64,000 nucleotides of DNA from an uncultured Pseudoxanthomonas sp. (GTDB lineage: Bacteria; Pseudomonadota; Gammaproteobacteria; Xanthomonadales; Xanthomonadaceae), in contig CAMLGZ010000008.1 in assembly GCA_946479745.1 (NCBI GenBank), positions 62,001 to 126,000 of the forward strand, given 5' to 3'. The notes under the pieces are model-generated. The model was given only the letters and a program-made list of their open reading frames with translations, searched no databases and was not told where the DNA came from. This document shows, piece by piece, positions 40,262-49,607 of this stretch. The number at the start of each line of letters is the position of its first letter. Positions within the stretch are counted from its first letter, which is position 1. The position numbers and the translations under genes are program-made.

Positions 40262-42157
40262 TCAACGATAGCCCGAAGCCTGCAACTCGAACAATTCCGC
40301 ATAACGCCCGCCCTGCGCCAGCAGTTGCTCGTGGGTACCGCTGGCTTCCAACTGGCCCTGCTCCAGGACCAGGATGCGGTCGGCCATGCGCACGCTGGAG
40401 AAACGGTGCGAGATCAGCACGGCGGTGCGGTCGTCCGACAGTTCCTTGAAGCGCTGGAATACTTCGAACTCCGAACGCGCATCCAGCGCCGCGGTGGGTT
40501 CGTCCAGGATCATCACCTGCGCATCGCGCATGTAGGCGCGGGCGATGGCGATCTTCTGCCATTGGCCGCCGGACAGGTCCACGCCGGTCTTGAAGCGGCG
40601 GCCGACCAATTGGTCGTAGCCGTTGGGCAGGGTGGCGATGACCTCGTCCGCCATCGCACGGCGTGCGGCATCGCGGATGCGGGCGTCGTCGTCCATCGCA
40701 TCGACCTGGCCTACGCCGATGTTCTCGCCGGCGGTCAGGTTGTAGCGCACGAAATCCTGGAAGATCACCCCGATGTTCGCGCGCAGATCCTCGATGTCGT
40801 AATCGCGCAGGTCCACGCCGTCCAGCAGGATGCGGCCTTCGTCCGGGTCGTACAGGCGCGCCAGCAGTTTCACCAGCGTGGTCTTGCCCGCGCCGTTCTC
40901 GCCGACCAGCGCCAGCACTTCGCCAGCCCGCAGTTCGAAGCTCAGATGGCGTACCGCCCAGCGTTCCGCATCGGGATAACGGAAGCCCACATCCTCGAAC
41001 ACGAAACCGCGAGCGATCGGTTTCGGCACCGCAACCGGGTTTTCAGGGGAAGTGATCTCGGGCTGGATCTCGAAGAATGAGAACAGGTCGTCCAGGTAAA
41101 GCGCCTGGCTGGCGACTTGCGAAAACCCGACCAGCAATCCTTCCAACAACTGCCGCAGGCGCCTGAAGCTGCCCGCCAGGAAAGTCAGATCGCCGATGGT
41201 GAAATCGCCGCGCACCGTACGCCAGGCGATATAGGCGTAGGCGATGTAGTAGCCCAGTGTTCCCAGGGCGGCGAACAAGGCGCCCCAGATCGCCCGTCTC
41301 TTGGCCAACGAACGGTTCGCCTTGAAGAACTTGTCCGCCAGTGTGCGGTAGCGCGCGATCAGGAAGTGGTGGAGATTGAATATCTTCACTTCCTTGGCGC
41401 TTTCCACGCTGGCGCCGGTCTGTTTCACGTACTCCAACTGGCGACGCTCTGGGGTCCAGGCGAAATTCAACGAATAACCCATCGCGTTGAAGTGCGCTTC
41501 GCCGACGAAGGCCGGGATCAGCGCCACTGCGAGCAGCGCGATCAGCCAGGGCGCGTAGACCAGCAGGCCGGCGGCGAAACTGATGACCGTGATCGAGTCC
41601 TGCACCTGGCCGAACAGCGTGCTCATCAGGTTCATGCGACCCATGGTCTGGCGGCGTGCGCGGTCCAGCTTGTCCTGCAGATCGGGGTCCTCGAAATCCT
41701 CAAGGTCCAGAGTGGCCGCGTGCTCCATCAGGCGGATGCTGGTCGCATTGGTGAACAGTTCGGACAGCAACGAGTCCGCATAGCTGACCATGCGCCCCAG
41801 CAAGTCCGACAGGATCGCCAGTGCGAACTCCAGCACCAGCAGCCAAAGCAGGTGGTTGAGCAGCCCCCCGCGCCAGGCGTCGCCCAAGGGTTCGAAAGGC
41901 AGGCCCAAGGCCACAAGGCGCACAGCCTCGTCGATGATGAGCTTGCCGATATACAGCGTGATGATGGGCAGAAATGCGCGGATCAGGCGCAGGCCCAGGC
42001 TGGAAATGGTCAACCACGGGCTGGTCTGCCAGATCTGCTTGAGGAAAGGCGGCAGATTGCGCATCGCATTGAAGCGCTCGCGCAGGCTGGGACCGGATTT
42101 GCCCTGCCTGGAGGAGGCGGCGGCCGGCGCGGGCGGGGCAGGGGTCGGTTCGGCCAT
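40262..42157 (-). CDS. ABC exporter, fused permease-ATPase
   Basis: The product is a 631-aa half-transporter. The N-terminal part has about six spans; a segment (VGEAHFNAMGYSLNF) is typical of one subfamily of soil-bacterial ABC exporters. The ATPase has Walker A LVGENGAGKTTLV (about 421), signature VDLSGGQWQKIAIARA (about 528) and Walker B VMILDEPTAALDA (about 552). The substrate is unknown. The N-terminus is proline/alanine-rich. Confidence 0.85.
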   Translation of the reverse strand: MAEPTPAPPAPAAASSRQGKSGPSLRERFNAMRNLPPFLKQIWQTSPWLTISSLGLRLIRAFLPIITLYIGKLIIDEAVRLVALGLPFEPLGDAWRGGLLNHLLWLLVLEFALAILSDLLGRMVSYADSLLSELFTNATSIRLMEHAATLDLEDFEDPDLQDKLDRARRQTMGRMNLMSTLFGQVQDSITVISFAAGLLVYAPWLIALLAVALIPAFVGEAHFNAMGYSLNFAWTPERRQLEYVKQTGASVESAKEVKIFNLHHFLIARYRTLADKFFKANRSLAKRRAIWGALFAALGTLGYYIAYAYIAWRTVRGDFTIGDLTFLAGSFRRLRQLLEGLLVGFSQVASQALYLDDLFSFFEIQPEITSPENPVAVPKPIARGFVFEDVGFRYPDAERWAVRHLSFELRAGEVLALVGENGAGKTTLVKLLARLYDPDEGRILLDGVDLRDYDIEDLRANIGVIFQDFVRYNLTAGENIGVGQVDAMDDDARIRDAARRAMADEVIATLPNGYDQLVGRRFKTGVDLSGGQWQKIAIARAYMRDAQVMILDEPTAALDARSEFEVFQRFKELSDDRTAVLISHRFSSVRMADRILVLEQGQLEASGTHEQLLAQGGRYAELFELQASGYR

Positions 42158-42205
42158 GCCGGCATTGTGCCGTGGGCGAGGTGAATTACGAAATCGAAGG
42201 GCCGC

Positions 42206-43045
42206 TTAGGGCTCGTCCAGCCGCAGGGTGAGGCATTTGGCCGAGCCGCCCGCCTTCAGGAATTCGTCGAGCGGCGTCTCGATCGTTTCGAATCCCGCAT
42301 TTCCCAAGGCGGTTTTCAGTGCGCTGCTGGCGCGGTTGACTATCACGGTCGTGCCGATATTGACGGCATTGCAGGCGAAGGCCAGCGCATCCTGTTCGGA
42401 AACGGCGATGCGGCGGGACTCGGGCATGCGCGATGCGATGGCGCCAATGGCCTCGGCATCGAAGGCGGGCGGGTAGTACAGAAGCCAGCCGCCGGTCAGC
42501 GGGCAGAAGCAGGTATCCAGGTGATAGAAGCGGGGATCGATCAGGCGCAGGCCGACGACTTCCAGGTCGAACATCGCCGCGATTTCCTGCGCCACGCCCG
42601 CATCGCTGCGGTGGCCATGGCCCAGCCACAGTCTGGGCGCTTCGCGGTCCAGCAGCGCGTCGCCGGCGCCTTCGAAATCCATTCCCGCCGGTAGCGGGCG
42701 AATGGTGAACCCCTGCTGCGCGAACCATTCGGTGAACAAGGCTTCCTCGCCGCGCCGCTGCGCGTGGTGGAAGCGGCTGGGCACGAACACATCGCCCAAT
42801 ACGAGCCCCGCGTTGGCGGTGAAAGGCATGTCGGGCAGGCTTTCGCCCGGTGCAATCAGATCGATTTTCGCCAGGTCGGATAGCGCTCCGTGCAACGCCG
42901 CCCATTGCGACTGGGCGCGGTTGGGGTCCGCGGAGTGCAGATTTCCTTCCATCCAGGGGTTGATCACATAGTCCACCGCGAAATGGGTGGGCGGGCACAT
43001 CAGAAGGCGGGGATTGGAGGGCATACGCGATTCCAGCGGGTTCAT
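42206..43045 (-). CDS. dimethylargininase/amidinotransferase-like hydrolase
   Basis: The product is a 279-aa pentein-fold enzyme. The start region (CPPTHFAVDYVINPWM) and FTANAGLV are typical. Acidic residues lie in DFEGAGDAL, the histidine in FYHLDTCF, and the likely nucleophilic cysteine near the end in GGSAKCLTLRL. It probably hydrolyses a guanidino compound such as dimethylarginine or arginine. ATG 43045 is used; ATG 43024 is possible. It is divergent from fumarase. Confidence 0.78.
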   Translation of the reverse strand: MNPLESRMPSNPRLLMCPPTHFAVDYVINPWMEGNLHSADPNRAQSQWAALHGALSDLAKIDLIAPGESLPDMPFTANAGLVLGDVFVPSRFHHAQRRGEEALFTEWFAQQGFTIRPLPAGMDFEGAGDALLDREAPRLWLGHGHRSDAGVAQEIAAMFDLEVVGLRLIDPRFYHLDTCFCPLTGGWLLYYPPAFDAEAIGAIASRMPESRRIAVSEQDALAFACNAVNIGTTVIVNRASSALKTALGNAGFETIETPLDEFLKAGGSAKCLTLRLDEP

Positions 43046-43136
43046 GGGGACGTTGCGGCAATACGGCTTCCGACGCAATGACGGCCCGCCACTCGGGTAA
43101 AATCGGCACTGTAGCCAGCCCGCCAAAGAGCCAGTC

Positions 43137-44681
43137 GTGAGCCCAGATTCCCCAGCTGCGATCGACATTTCGATCAAACAGGAAGATTTCATCCAGAGCG
43201 TCGCCGACGCCCTGCAGTACATCAGTTATTACCATCCGGTCGATTACATCCGCAATCTCGCCGCCGCCTACGAGCGCGAGGAATCGGAAGCGGCCAAGGA
43301 CGCCATCGCCCAGATCCTGATCAATTCGCGCATGTGCGCCGAAGGCCATCGGCCGATCTGCCAGGACACCGGCATCGTCACCGTGTTCCTGGAAATCGGC
43401 ATGAACGTGCGCTGGGACGACGCCACCATGAGCGTGGAGGACATGGCCAACGAGGGCGTGCGCCGCGCCTACAATCACCCGGACAACAAATTGCGCGCCA
43501 GCGTGCTGGCCGATCCCGCCGGCAAACGCGCCAATACCAAGGACAACACCCCGGCCGTGGTCAATATGAAAGTCGTGCCGGGCAATACGGTCGACGTGAT
43601 CGTTGCGGCCAAGGGCGGCGGTTCGGAAGCCAAGTCCAAGTTCGCCATGCTCAACCCGTCCGACTCCATCGTCGACTGGGTATTGAAGACCGTGCCGACC
43701 ATGGGCGCCGGCTGGTGTCCGCCGGGCATGCTGGGCATCGGCATCGGCGGCACTGCCGAAAAGGCGATGCTGCTGGCCAAGGAAGCGTTGATGGAGCCCA
43801 TCGACATCACCGATCTGCAGGCGCGCGGCGCCGCCAATCGCGCTGAAGAACTGCGGCTGGAGCTGTACGAGAAGGTAAACGCGCTCGGCATCGGTGCGCA
43901 GGGCCTGGGCGGCCTGACCACGGTGCTGGACATCAAGGTGAAGGACTATCCGACCCACGCGGCGAACCTGCCGGTGGCGATGATCCCTAACTGCGCCGCG
44001 ACGCGCCATGCGCATTTCACCCTGGACGGCAGCGGCCCGGTGATGCTGGACCCGCCGTCACTGGAAGATTGGCCGAAACTGACCTACGACGCCAGCAAGG
44101 GTCGCCGCGTCGACCTCGATACGTTGACGAAAGAAGATGTCGCCAGTTGGAAGCCGGGCGAGGTGTTGCTGCTCAACGGCAAGCTGCTGACCGGCCGCGA
44201 TGCCGCGCACAAGCGCATGGTCGACATGCTCAACAAGGGCGAACCGCTGCCGGTGGATCTGAAGGGCCGCTTCATCTATTACGTGGGTCCGGTCGATCCG
44301 GTGCGCGATGAAGTGGTCGGTCCGGCCGGCCCGACCACGGCCACGCGCATGGACAAGTTCACCGAGCAGGTGCTGGCGCAGACCGGGCTGATGGGCATGG
44401 TCGGCAAGGCCGAGCGCGGCCCGGCGGCGATCGAGGCGATCAAGAAGCACCAGTCGGCTTATCTGATGGCGGTCGGCGGCGCGGCTTATCTTGTTTCGAA
44501 GGCGATCAAGGCGGCCAAGGTCGTCGGTTTCGCGGATCTGGGGATGGAAGCGATCTACGAGTTCGAGGTGCAGGACATGCCGGTGACGGTCGCGGTGGAT
44601 TCGCAGGGCGAGTCGGTGCACAAGACCGGTCCGCGCGAATGGCAGGCGCGGATCGGGAAGATTCCGGTGGTGGTGGAATGA
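43137..44681 (+). CDS. fumA: class I (Fe-S) fumarate hydratase
   Basis: The product is a 514-aa class I fumarase. Iron-sulfur cluster cysteines occur in RPICQDTGIV, GWCPPGMLG and IPNCAATRHAHF. The C-terminal domain has GPTTATRMD and GKAERGPAAIEA. It hydrates fumarate to malate, complementing the sdh genes further right. The start is a GTG with a modest ribosome site. Confidence 0.94.
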   Translation: MSPDSPAAIDISIKQEDFIQSVADALQYISYYHPVDYIRNLAAAYEREESEAAKDAIAQILINSRMCAEGHRPICQDTGIVTVFLEIGMNVRWDDATMSVEDMANEGVRRAYNHPDNKLRASVLADPAGKRANTKDNTPAVVNMKVVPGNTVDVIVAAKGGGSEAKSKFAMLNPSDSIVDWVLKTVPTMGAGWCPPGMLGIGIGGTAEKAMLLAKEALMEPIDITDLQARGAANRAEELRLELYEKVNALGIGAQGLGGLTTVLDIKVKDYPTHAANLPVAMIPNCAATRHAHFTLDGSGPVMLDPPSLEDWPKLTYDASKGRRVDLDTLTKEDVASWKPGEVLLLNGKLLTGRDAAHKRMVDMLNKGEPLPVDLKGRFIYYVGPVDPVRDEVVGPAGPTTATRMDKFTEQVLAQTGLMGMVGKAERGPAAIEAIKKHQSAYLMAVGGAAYLVSKAIKAAKVVGFADLGMEAIYEFEVQDMPVTVAVDSQGESVHKTGPREWQARIGKIPVVVE

Positions 44682-44690
44682 TTTTTTCTC

Positions 44691-44811
44691 TCCTTCTCTC
44701 GTTGGGAGAGGGGGCCGAAGGCGGATGAGGGTGCGGCGAAGTCCAGGCAGTAGAGTCACGTGGACTTCGCCGTACCCTCACCCCAACCCCTCTCCCGATG
44801 GGAGAGGGGCT
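44691..44811. repeat. inverted repeat (CCTCTCCCGATGGGAGAGG type)
   Basis: CTCGTTGGGAGAGGGGG and CCCCTCTCCCGATGGGAGAG-type arms are mirrored, enclosing TGCGGCGAAGTCCA and its complement. Same class as 29894-30034. Confidence 0.8.
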
Positions 44812-44831
44812 CAGAACTTTCAGGAGCTTGA

Positions 44832-45467
44832 ATGTCGACGACACTTTATGGTTCGCGCAGCACCGCCAGCTTGGTCGTGCATTGGCTGCTGATTGAACTG
44901 GATATTCCGCATACGCTGCACCTGCTCGATTTCGACAAGAACGAGCAGAAATCACCGGAATACCTGAAGCTGAATCCCGCTGGCGTAGTGCCTACGCTGA
45001 TTCTGGACGGGCAGACGATCACCGAAGCGCCCGCCATCGTCATGCATCTGGCCGACAGCCATCCGGCGGCCAACCTCGCGCCTGCGGCCGGATCGCCCGA
45101 ACGCGCCCAGTACTACCGCTGGATGCTGTTCATGGCCAATACGCTGCAGCCTGCTTACCGGGCGTGGTTCTATCCGCCCGAGATCGCCGGTGCGGAAAAT
45201 GTGGAGGCGGTCAAACAGCATGCAAGGCAGAAAATCGAAGGCGCCTGGCAACGGGTCTCCGATCACCTTGAGGCCAATGGTCCTTACATGTTGGGCCAGA
45301 GGATATCGGCCGCCGATTTCCTGCTCATCATGCTGATGCGCTGGTCGCGCAACATGCCCAAGCCATCGGACGCCTGGCCGGTATTGAAGGCTTATGCGCA
45401 AGGCATGAAGGCCAGGCCTGCGTTCAAAGAAGTCTATGCGCGCGAAGGACTGACCGACTGGACTTGA
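44832..45467 (+). CDS. glutathione S-transferase
   Basis: The product is a 211-aa two-domain GST: a thioredoxin-like N-terminus (LYGSRSTASLVVHWLL, NPAGVVPTLILDGQTITEAPA with the cis-Pro and Glu-Ala/Ser glutathione site) and a helical C-terminus (RISAADFLLIMLMRW). AGGAG lies six bases before the ATG. Substrate unknown. Confidence 0.88.
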   Translation: MSTTLYGSRSTASLVVHWLLIELDIPHTLHLLDFDKNEQKSPEYLKLNPAGVVPTLILDGQTITEAPAIVMHLADSHPAANLAPAAGSPERAQYYRWMLFMANTLQPAYRAWFYPPEIAGAENVEAVKQHARQKIEGAWQRVSDHLEANGPYMLGQRISAADFLLIMLMRWSRNMPKPSDAWPVLKAYAQGMKARPAFKEVYAREGLTDWT

Positions 45468-45477
45468 CCCGCGCCTT

Positions 45478-45544
45478 GTAGAGCCGAGCTTGCTCGGCTG
45501 CCTTTGATTTCCGGCGAAGAGCAGCCGAGCAAGCTCGGCTCTAC
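45478..45544. repeat. inverted repeat (GTAGAGCCGAG type)
   Basis: GTAGAGCCGAGCTTGCTCGG and its mirror form a long stem between the convergent GST and hydroxylase genes. Same family as the ccmG-ccmH element. Confidence 0.88.
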
Positions 45545-45564
45545 CGCCATAGGCGCTTGGATAA

Positions 45565-46683
45565 TCAATTCACGAAATCGTCGTAGCTCTTCTTGCCGCG
45601 GAATGGCATCAGGTGCTGTTCCACGATGCCGCGCGGCACGGTCTCCAGTTTCATCACGCCGTATTCCTGCGGCCACTCCTCCTGCTTGCGCGGCAGCTTG
45701 AAGGTGCCCATCAGCATATCGACCAAGGGCAGGTGGATGGCGTAGTTGACGTCGATGTATTCCTGCTGGCGCGCGTGGTGCCAGTGGTGGTAGCGCGGCA
45801 GCACCAGCAGGTATTCCAGCGGCCCGAAGCGGATGCCCAGATTGGCGTGCGCGAGCACCGCCTGCAGGCCCACCAGCACTACGTACGCATTCACGGCCGA
45901 GGCCGAGAAACCCAGGATCAACAGCGGCAGCAGCACCGCACTGCGGGTCATCACGATTTCCACGAAATGGATGCGCGAACCGGCCAGCCAGTCCATCTCG
46001 CGGCTGGAATGGTGCACGGCGTGGAAACGCCAGAGCCACGGAATGTTGTGATAAGCGCGATGCAACAACGCCTGGGCCAGATCGGCCACGAACACGGCGA
46101 TGAGAAATTGCGCCCACACCGGCAACGACTGGATCGCGGTTTTGAGCGCGGGGAACATCGCCAGCCCGGCGATGGTCGAGGTAGAGGCGGTGACCAGGAT
46201 CAGGATGAATTGCACCAGCACATGGCTCATGAAGAAATAAGCCAGGTCGGTGCGCCAGCCGGGCCGCAGTGGAGAGAGGTCGCGCTTGCCCAGGAAGCGC
46301 TCCATCGGCACGAATACCAGTGCGGAGAAGAACAGCGAGATCACGAACCAGTCCAGTCCCAGCGAATAGGAGGTCTTGCCTATCGAATCGAACTGCACAT
46401 TGGTCCCGCCCACCAGCACCGCCAGTGTTGCGGCGCCTACGCCGATCAGCGCGACGCGCTTGTTGCGCCCGCGCAGGATGGCAAGCGTTCCCAGCAGGAA
46501 GGCCGCGACCAGGCCGACCAGCAGAAGGTTGCGGGCGAAGGTTTCGCTGTAGACCGCGCGGAATTCCTTGCTGGTCAGCAGTTCGGGGTAGTGGAAGCAC
46601 AGCACCCCGAACAGGCTGAGCAGTCCCAGCAGGGCGGAGGTGTAAGCGGTGTAGGAGCGTTTGGGGCGCGGTAAGCTGGACAT
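45565..46683 (-). CDS. sterol desaturase/fatty acid hydroxylase family protein
   Basis: The product is a 372-aa membrane di-iron enzyme with seven or so spans. The histidine boxes are HRAYH, HAVHHSSREMDW and HHWHH, with a further His in LAHANLG. ATG 46683 is chosen over a longer frame. It probably hydroxylates a lipid chain or ring; the substrate is not deducible. Confidence 0.86.
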   Translation of the reverse strand: MSSLPRPKRSYTAYTSALLGLLSLFGVLCFHYPELLTSKEFRAVYSETFARNLLLVGLVAAFLLGTLAILRGRNKRVALIGVGAATLAVLVGGTNVQFDSIGKTSYSLGLDWFVISLFFSALVFVPMERFLGKRDLSPLRPGWRTDLAYFFMSHVLVQFILILVTASTSTIAGLAMFPALKTAIQSLPVWAQFLIAVFVADLAQALLHRAYHNIPWLWRFHAVHHSSREMDWLAGSRIHFVEIVMTRSAVLLPLLILGFSASAVNAYVVLVGLQAVLAHANLGIRFGPLEYLLVLPRYHHWHHARQQEYIDVNYAIHLPLVDMLMGTFKLPRKQEEWPQEYGVMKLETVPRGIVEQHLMPFRGKKSYDDFVN

Positions 46684-46814
46684 GCGAGGCGCGGCGGGAA
46701 GCCTGTCGGCGGAGTTCGTGAATAGTCCACTGCCTGGACCCATCATTCAAGCGCTATTGGATTCGGGCACGAGCGTCCGCATCTATCTGACACCAACCTA
46801 TTCCGAAGACCTAC

Positions 46815-47255
46815 ATGCGCGGCGCACTCATCCAGGAACATCGCGAGATCGACCGGCTTCTTTCCTGCATCCGCCGCATCGCGGTGCTGGGCATCAAGCC
46901 CGAAACCCATGCCGCACAGCCGGCGCACATGATCCCTGCCTACCTGCATCGCGTGGGCTACGAGGTGATTCCCGTGCCGGTCTATTACCCGGAGATCACC
47001 CATATCCTGGGCAAGCCCGTGTTGCGCGCCGTCGCCGATATCAAGGGACGCCTGGATGTGCTCAACGTATTTCGCAAACCCAGCGATTTACCCCCGCACT
47101 TGCCGGACATTCTGAAAGCGCGTCCGCGTACGGTCTGGCTGCAGACCGGCATCCGCGACGACGGGTTCGCCGAATCGCTGCTTCGCGGCGGCATCAATGT
47201 GGTGCAGGACCAGTGCCTGATGGTGGAACACCGGCGCTGGCGCAGCTCGCAATGA
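46815..47255 (+). CDS. CoA-binding domain protein
   Basis: The product is a 146-aa Rossmann-fold protein of the YccU/CoA-binding type. The segments RIAVLGIKPETHAAQPAH, VPVYYPEITHILGKPVL and VVQDQCLMVEH are typical; the last carries the conserved Asp-x-Cys and His. It is divergent from the hydroxylase gene. Role unknown in most bacteria. Confidence 0.82.
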   Translation: MRGALIQEHREIDRLLSCIRRIAVLGIKPETHAAQPAHMIPAYLHRVGYEVIPVPVYYPEITHILGKPVLRAVADIKGRLDVLNVFRKPSDLPPHLPDILKARPRTVWLQTGIRDDGFAESLLRGGINVVQDQCLMVEHRRWRSSQ

Positions 47256-47304
47256 TCCGCCGCCGGCGCCTATCGGTACTCCGGAGGCGTGCCGGCGAAG
47301 TGGT

Positions 47305-48465
47305 TCAGAACCACTCAAGCAGCGAAATACCCAAGCCCACATAGGTGGCCTTGTGGTTGTAATCGATCAGGCTTTCGCCATAGCCATGGAACAGTTGCAG
47401 GTGTCCGCGCAGAGTGCGGTCGATAGGGAAGCCCCAGTCCATCTGCACCGACCCGTGCGAATCGTCGCCGCCACGCAGCGAATGCCTGCCCAGCAGCGAG
47501 AATTCATGCCCGTTCTTGCTGTACACCAGCATCGCATCGCCGCGGCCGATGTAGTTCTGGATATCGGGGTTGTCGTCGTCGTGGCCGTCGGGGATGCGCC
47601 ACCAGGGACGCACCACGAAAGCCCAGTTTCCCCGGTCCAGCCCCACGTTCAACATCACCCGGTTCCAGCTGCGCGACAACGGATCGCTGCGGCCGTTGGA
47701 CTGATGGTTGACGCCGATCGCGGTCATGCGTCCTTTCCAGCCGCCCAGGCTGTAGTTGTTGCGGAATACCAGCAGAACTTCCGGCTCGTAATTGGTTTCG
47801 CGGAACGGCCGCGACTCCTCGCCGTTGTAGACCTGCCAGCGCGAACTCTGGGTATAGGCGCCCCACAGATCGCCGTTGTCGCCGAAGAGGTTCTCGGCGA
47901 ACTTGGTCTTGAAGCTGAGCTGGAACTTGGCCTCCACGCTGGTCAGATTTTGCGGCTCGGTAACGGTGTTGTCCGGATTGGGCGAGGAGGGCGTCTTGTT
48001 GGTGTCGCTGGTCCAGAACGCGGGAAACAGATAAACCGGCTTGTAGGCTCGCATCTGGAACACGCCCAGCTTGGAATCCTTGGCCAGTTCCCAGCGGCTA
48101 TCCAGCAACGAGCCCTTGCCGGCGTTGGCAAGCGCTTCGGCATACTGGTCGTCGTGGCCGAACACCGAACCCAGGCGGTGGCGCGCGCGTTCGCGCAGCG
48201 GTGCATCGGCCTCTGGCGCGGCGGCCTTGCGCTCCTGTCTGGCCAATTCGGCGGCCTGTTCGGCCGCAGCATCGGCGGCCTGCGTGTCTCCGGCCCGGCG
48301 ACCGAGCACCCGGTCGTAGCAGGCCAGGCGGGTGGCATCTGTTTCAATAGCCACGCAGGCTTCCGGCGTGGCGGCGGTGGACTCGGGCAAGTCTTGCGCC
48401 ATCGCGGTGCACGAGACGGCCATGGCCGATGCCAGAAGCGTCTGGCGAAAAAGTTTGCGTGTCAT
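47305..48465 (-). CDS. pldA: outer membrane phospholipase A1
   Basis: The product is a 386-aa protein with a signal peptide (LFRQTLLASAMAVSCTAMAQ). A charged periplasmic region of about 85 residues precedes the OMPLA barrel. The active site is IGVNHQSNGRSDPLSRSWNR (His and Ser about residue 253-255, Asn downstream). The protein ends in a phenylalanine (LLEWF), as needed for outer-membrane insertion. It hydrolyses phospholipids in the outer leaflet. Confidence 0.92.
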   Translation of the reverse strand: MTRKLFRQTLLASAMAVSCTAMAQDLPESTAATPEACVAIETDATRLACYDRVLGRRAGDTQAADAAAEQAAELARQERKAAAPEADAPLRERARHRLGSVFGHDDQYAEALANAGKGSLLDSRWELAKDSKLGVFQMRAYKPVYLFPAFWTSDTNKTPSSPNPDNTVTEPQNLTSVEAKFQLSFKTKFAENLFGDNGDLWGAYTQSSRWQVYNGEESRPFRETNYEPEVLLVFRNNYSLGGWKGRMTAIGVNHQSNGRSDPLSRSWNRVMLNVGLDRGNWAFVVRPWWRIPDGHDDDNPDIQNYIGRGDAMLVYSKNGHEFSLLGRHSLRGGDDSHGSVQMDWGFPIDRTLRGHLQLFHGYGESLIDYNHKATYVGLGISLLEWF

Positions 48466-48603
48466 CCTGAACTCACATTTTCGACTGGGGGGAAGCGAAT
48501 TTCCCCATCAGTTTCCCTCGTACCGGCCGCTGCCGCCACCTCTGATGCATATCACGCGCCCTTCGCAAGATCGCGCGCAGACCGCGCGCGGAGTGCTGGC
48601 CGC

Positions 48604-49089
48604 TCAAACGAACCAGGCGAATGCGAACAGGCCCAGCATCGCAAATGCCAAACCCAGCTTCAGTACAGTGCCGAGCAGAATCCCGAGCCAGGTGCCCAAG
48701 CCCACCTTGGCCGCTTGTCCGATTTCCCTGCTGTGCCAGAGCTCTCCCAGCAGAGCGCCGACGAAGGGGCCGGCCAATAAGCCGACAGGCATGAAGAACA
48801 ATCCCGCAAAAGTGCCGACTACCGTTCCGATCAACGCTTTCCTGCTTGCGCCCACCCGTTGCGCCCCCACCATGGTGGCGAACAGATCCGCTGCGATCGA
48901 AAGCAGGGTCAGCAGCCCGAGTACCACCAGCGTGACCCAGCCTATCTGTTGGAAGTCGCCTGCCCAGGCCGCCAGCAGCATGCCCGCGAACACCAGCGGC
49001 AGGCCGGGCAGGGCGGGCAGGATTACCCCCGCAACGCCCACCAGAACCAGGATCACCGCCAAAGCGTAGTACAACGTCTGTAATTCCAA
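48604..49089 (-). CDS. DUF456 membrane protein
   Basis: The product is a 161-aa protein with glycine-rich spans typical of DUF456: VGVAGVILPALPGLPLVFAG and GPFVGALLGELWHSRE. Four hydrophobic regions are present. Function unknown. Confidence 0.85.
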   Translation of the reverse strand: MELQTLYYALAVILVLVGVAGVILPALPGLPLVFAGMLLAAWAGDFQQIGWVTLVVLGLLTLLSIAADLFATMVGAQRVGASRKALIGTVVGTFAGLFFMPVGLLAGPFVGALLGELWHSREIGQAAKVGLGTWLGILLGTVLKLGLAFAMLGLFAFAWFV

Positions 49090-49319
49090 GAATTTCCCCT
49101 AATTAAATCAATGACTTGTATTGATCGCGATGGTTGGCGGAATTATTGCATTTTCAGAAATAGCGGGTTACTGTTCAGCCGCTGCGCTTGCCAAGGTCAC
49201 CGTGCATTGTGGCCTGATGCGGTCGAACCATGTTCCGCTACAACGTTACACGCTTCCTCCTTGCAACCAGCCGCCGGAGCAACGGCGTATCCACCAACCG
49301 TTCCAGGGAGTTAGCAGAA

Positions 49320-49529
49320 ATGGCAGATCGCGAAAACGGTACCGTCAAATGGTTCAACGACGCCAAGGGCTTCGGCTTCATCAGCCGCGAAAATGGCGAG
49401 GATGTCTTTGTGCATTTCCGCGCCATCCAGAGCCAGGGCTTCAAGAGCCTGAAGGAAGGACAGAAGGTCAGCTTCACCGTCGTTCAGGGCCAGAAAGGCC
49501 TGCAGGCCGACGCAGTGGAAGCGCTTTGA
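49320..49529 (+). CDS. cspA: cold-shock domain protein
   Basis: The product is a 69-aa CspA-family RNA chaperone with both RNP motifs (KGFGFIS and VFVHF) and the start [19 protein letters not shown] lies ten bases before the ATG. The 230-base gap upstream could be a long cold-responsive leader. A strong terminator follows. Confidence 0.95.
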   Translation: MADRENGTVKWFNDAKGFGFISRENGEDVFVHFRAIQSQGFKSLKEGQKVSFTVVQGQKGLQADAVEAL

Positions 49530-49570
49530 TCGTACGACCCGCGTCTTTCACGTAGAAGCGAAACAAAAAA

Positions 49571-49597
49571 AAGCCCGGCATTGCGCCGGGCTTTTTT
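49571..49597. terminator. bidirectional intrinsic terminator
   Basis: GCCCGGC (49573-49579), loop ATTGC and GCCGGGC (49585-49591) are flanked by A- and T-runs, so it can serve both the csp gene and the convergent M35 protease gene. Confidence 0.88.
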
Positions 49598-49607
49598 CTT
49601 GGCTGGA

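Noticed and set aside
42186..44015. 609-aa minus-strand frame
   Set aside because: It spans fumarase antisense and reads the dimethylargininase gene in a wrong frame.
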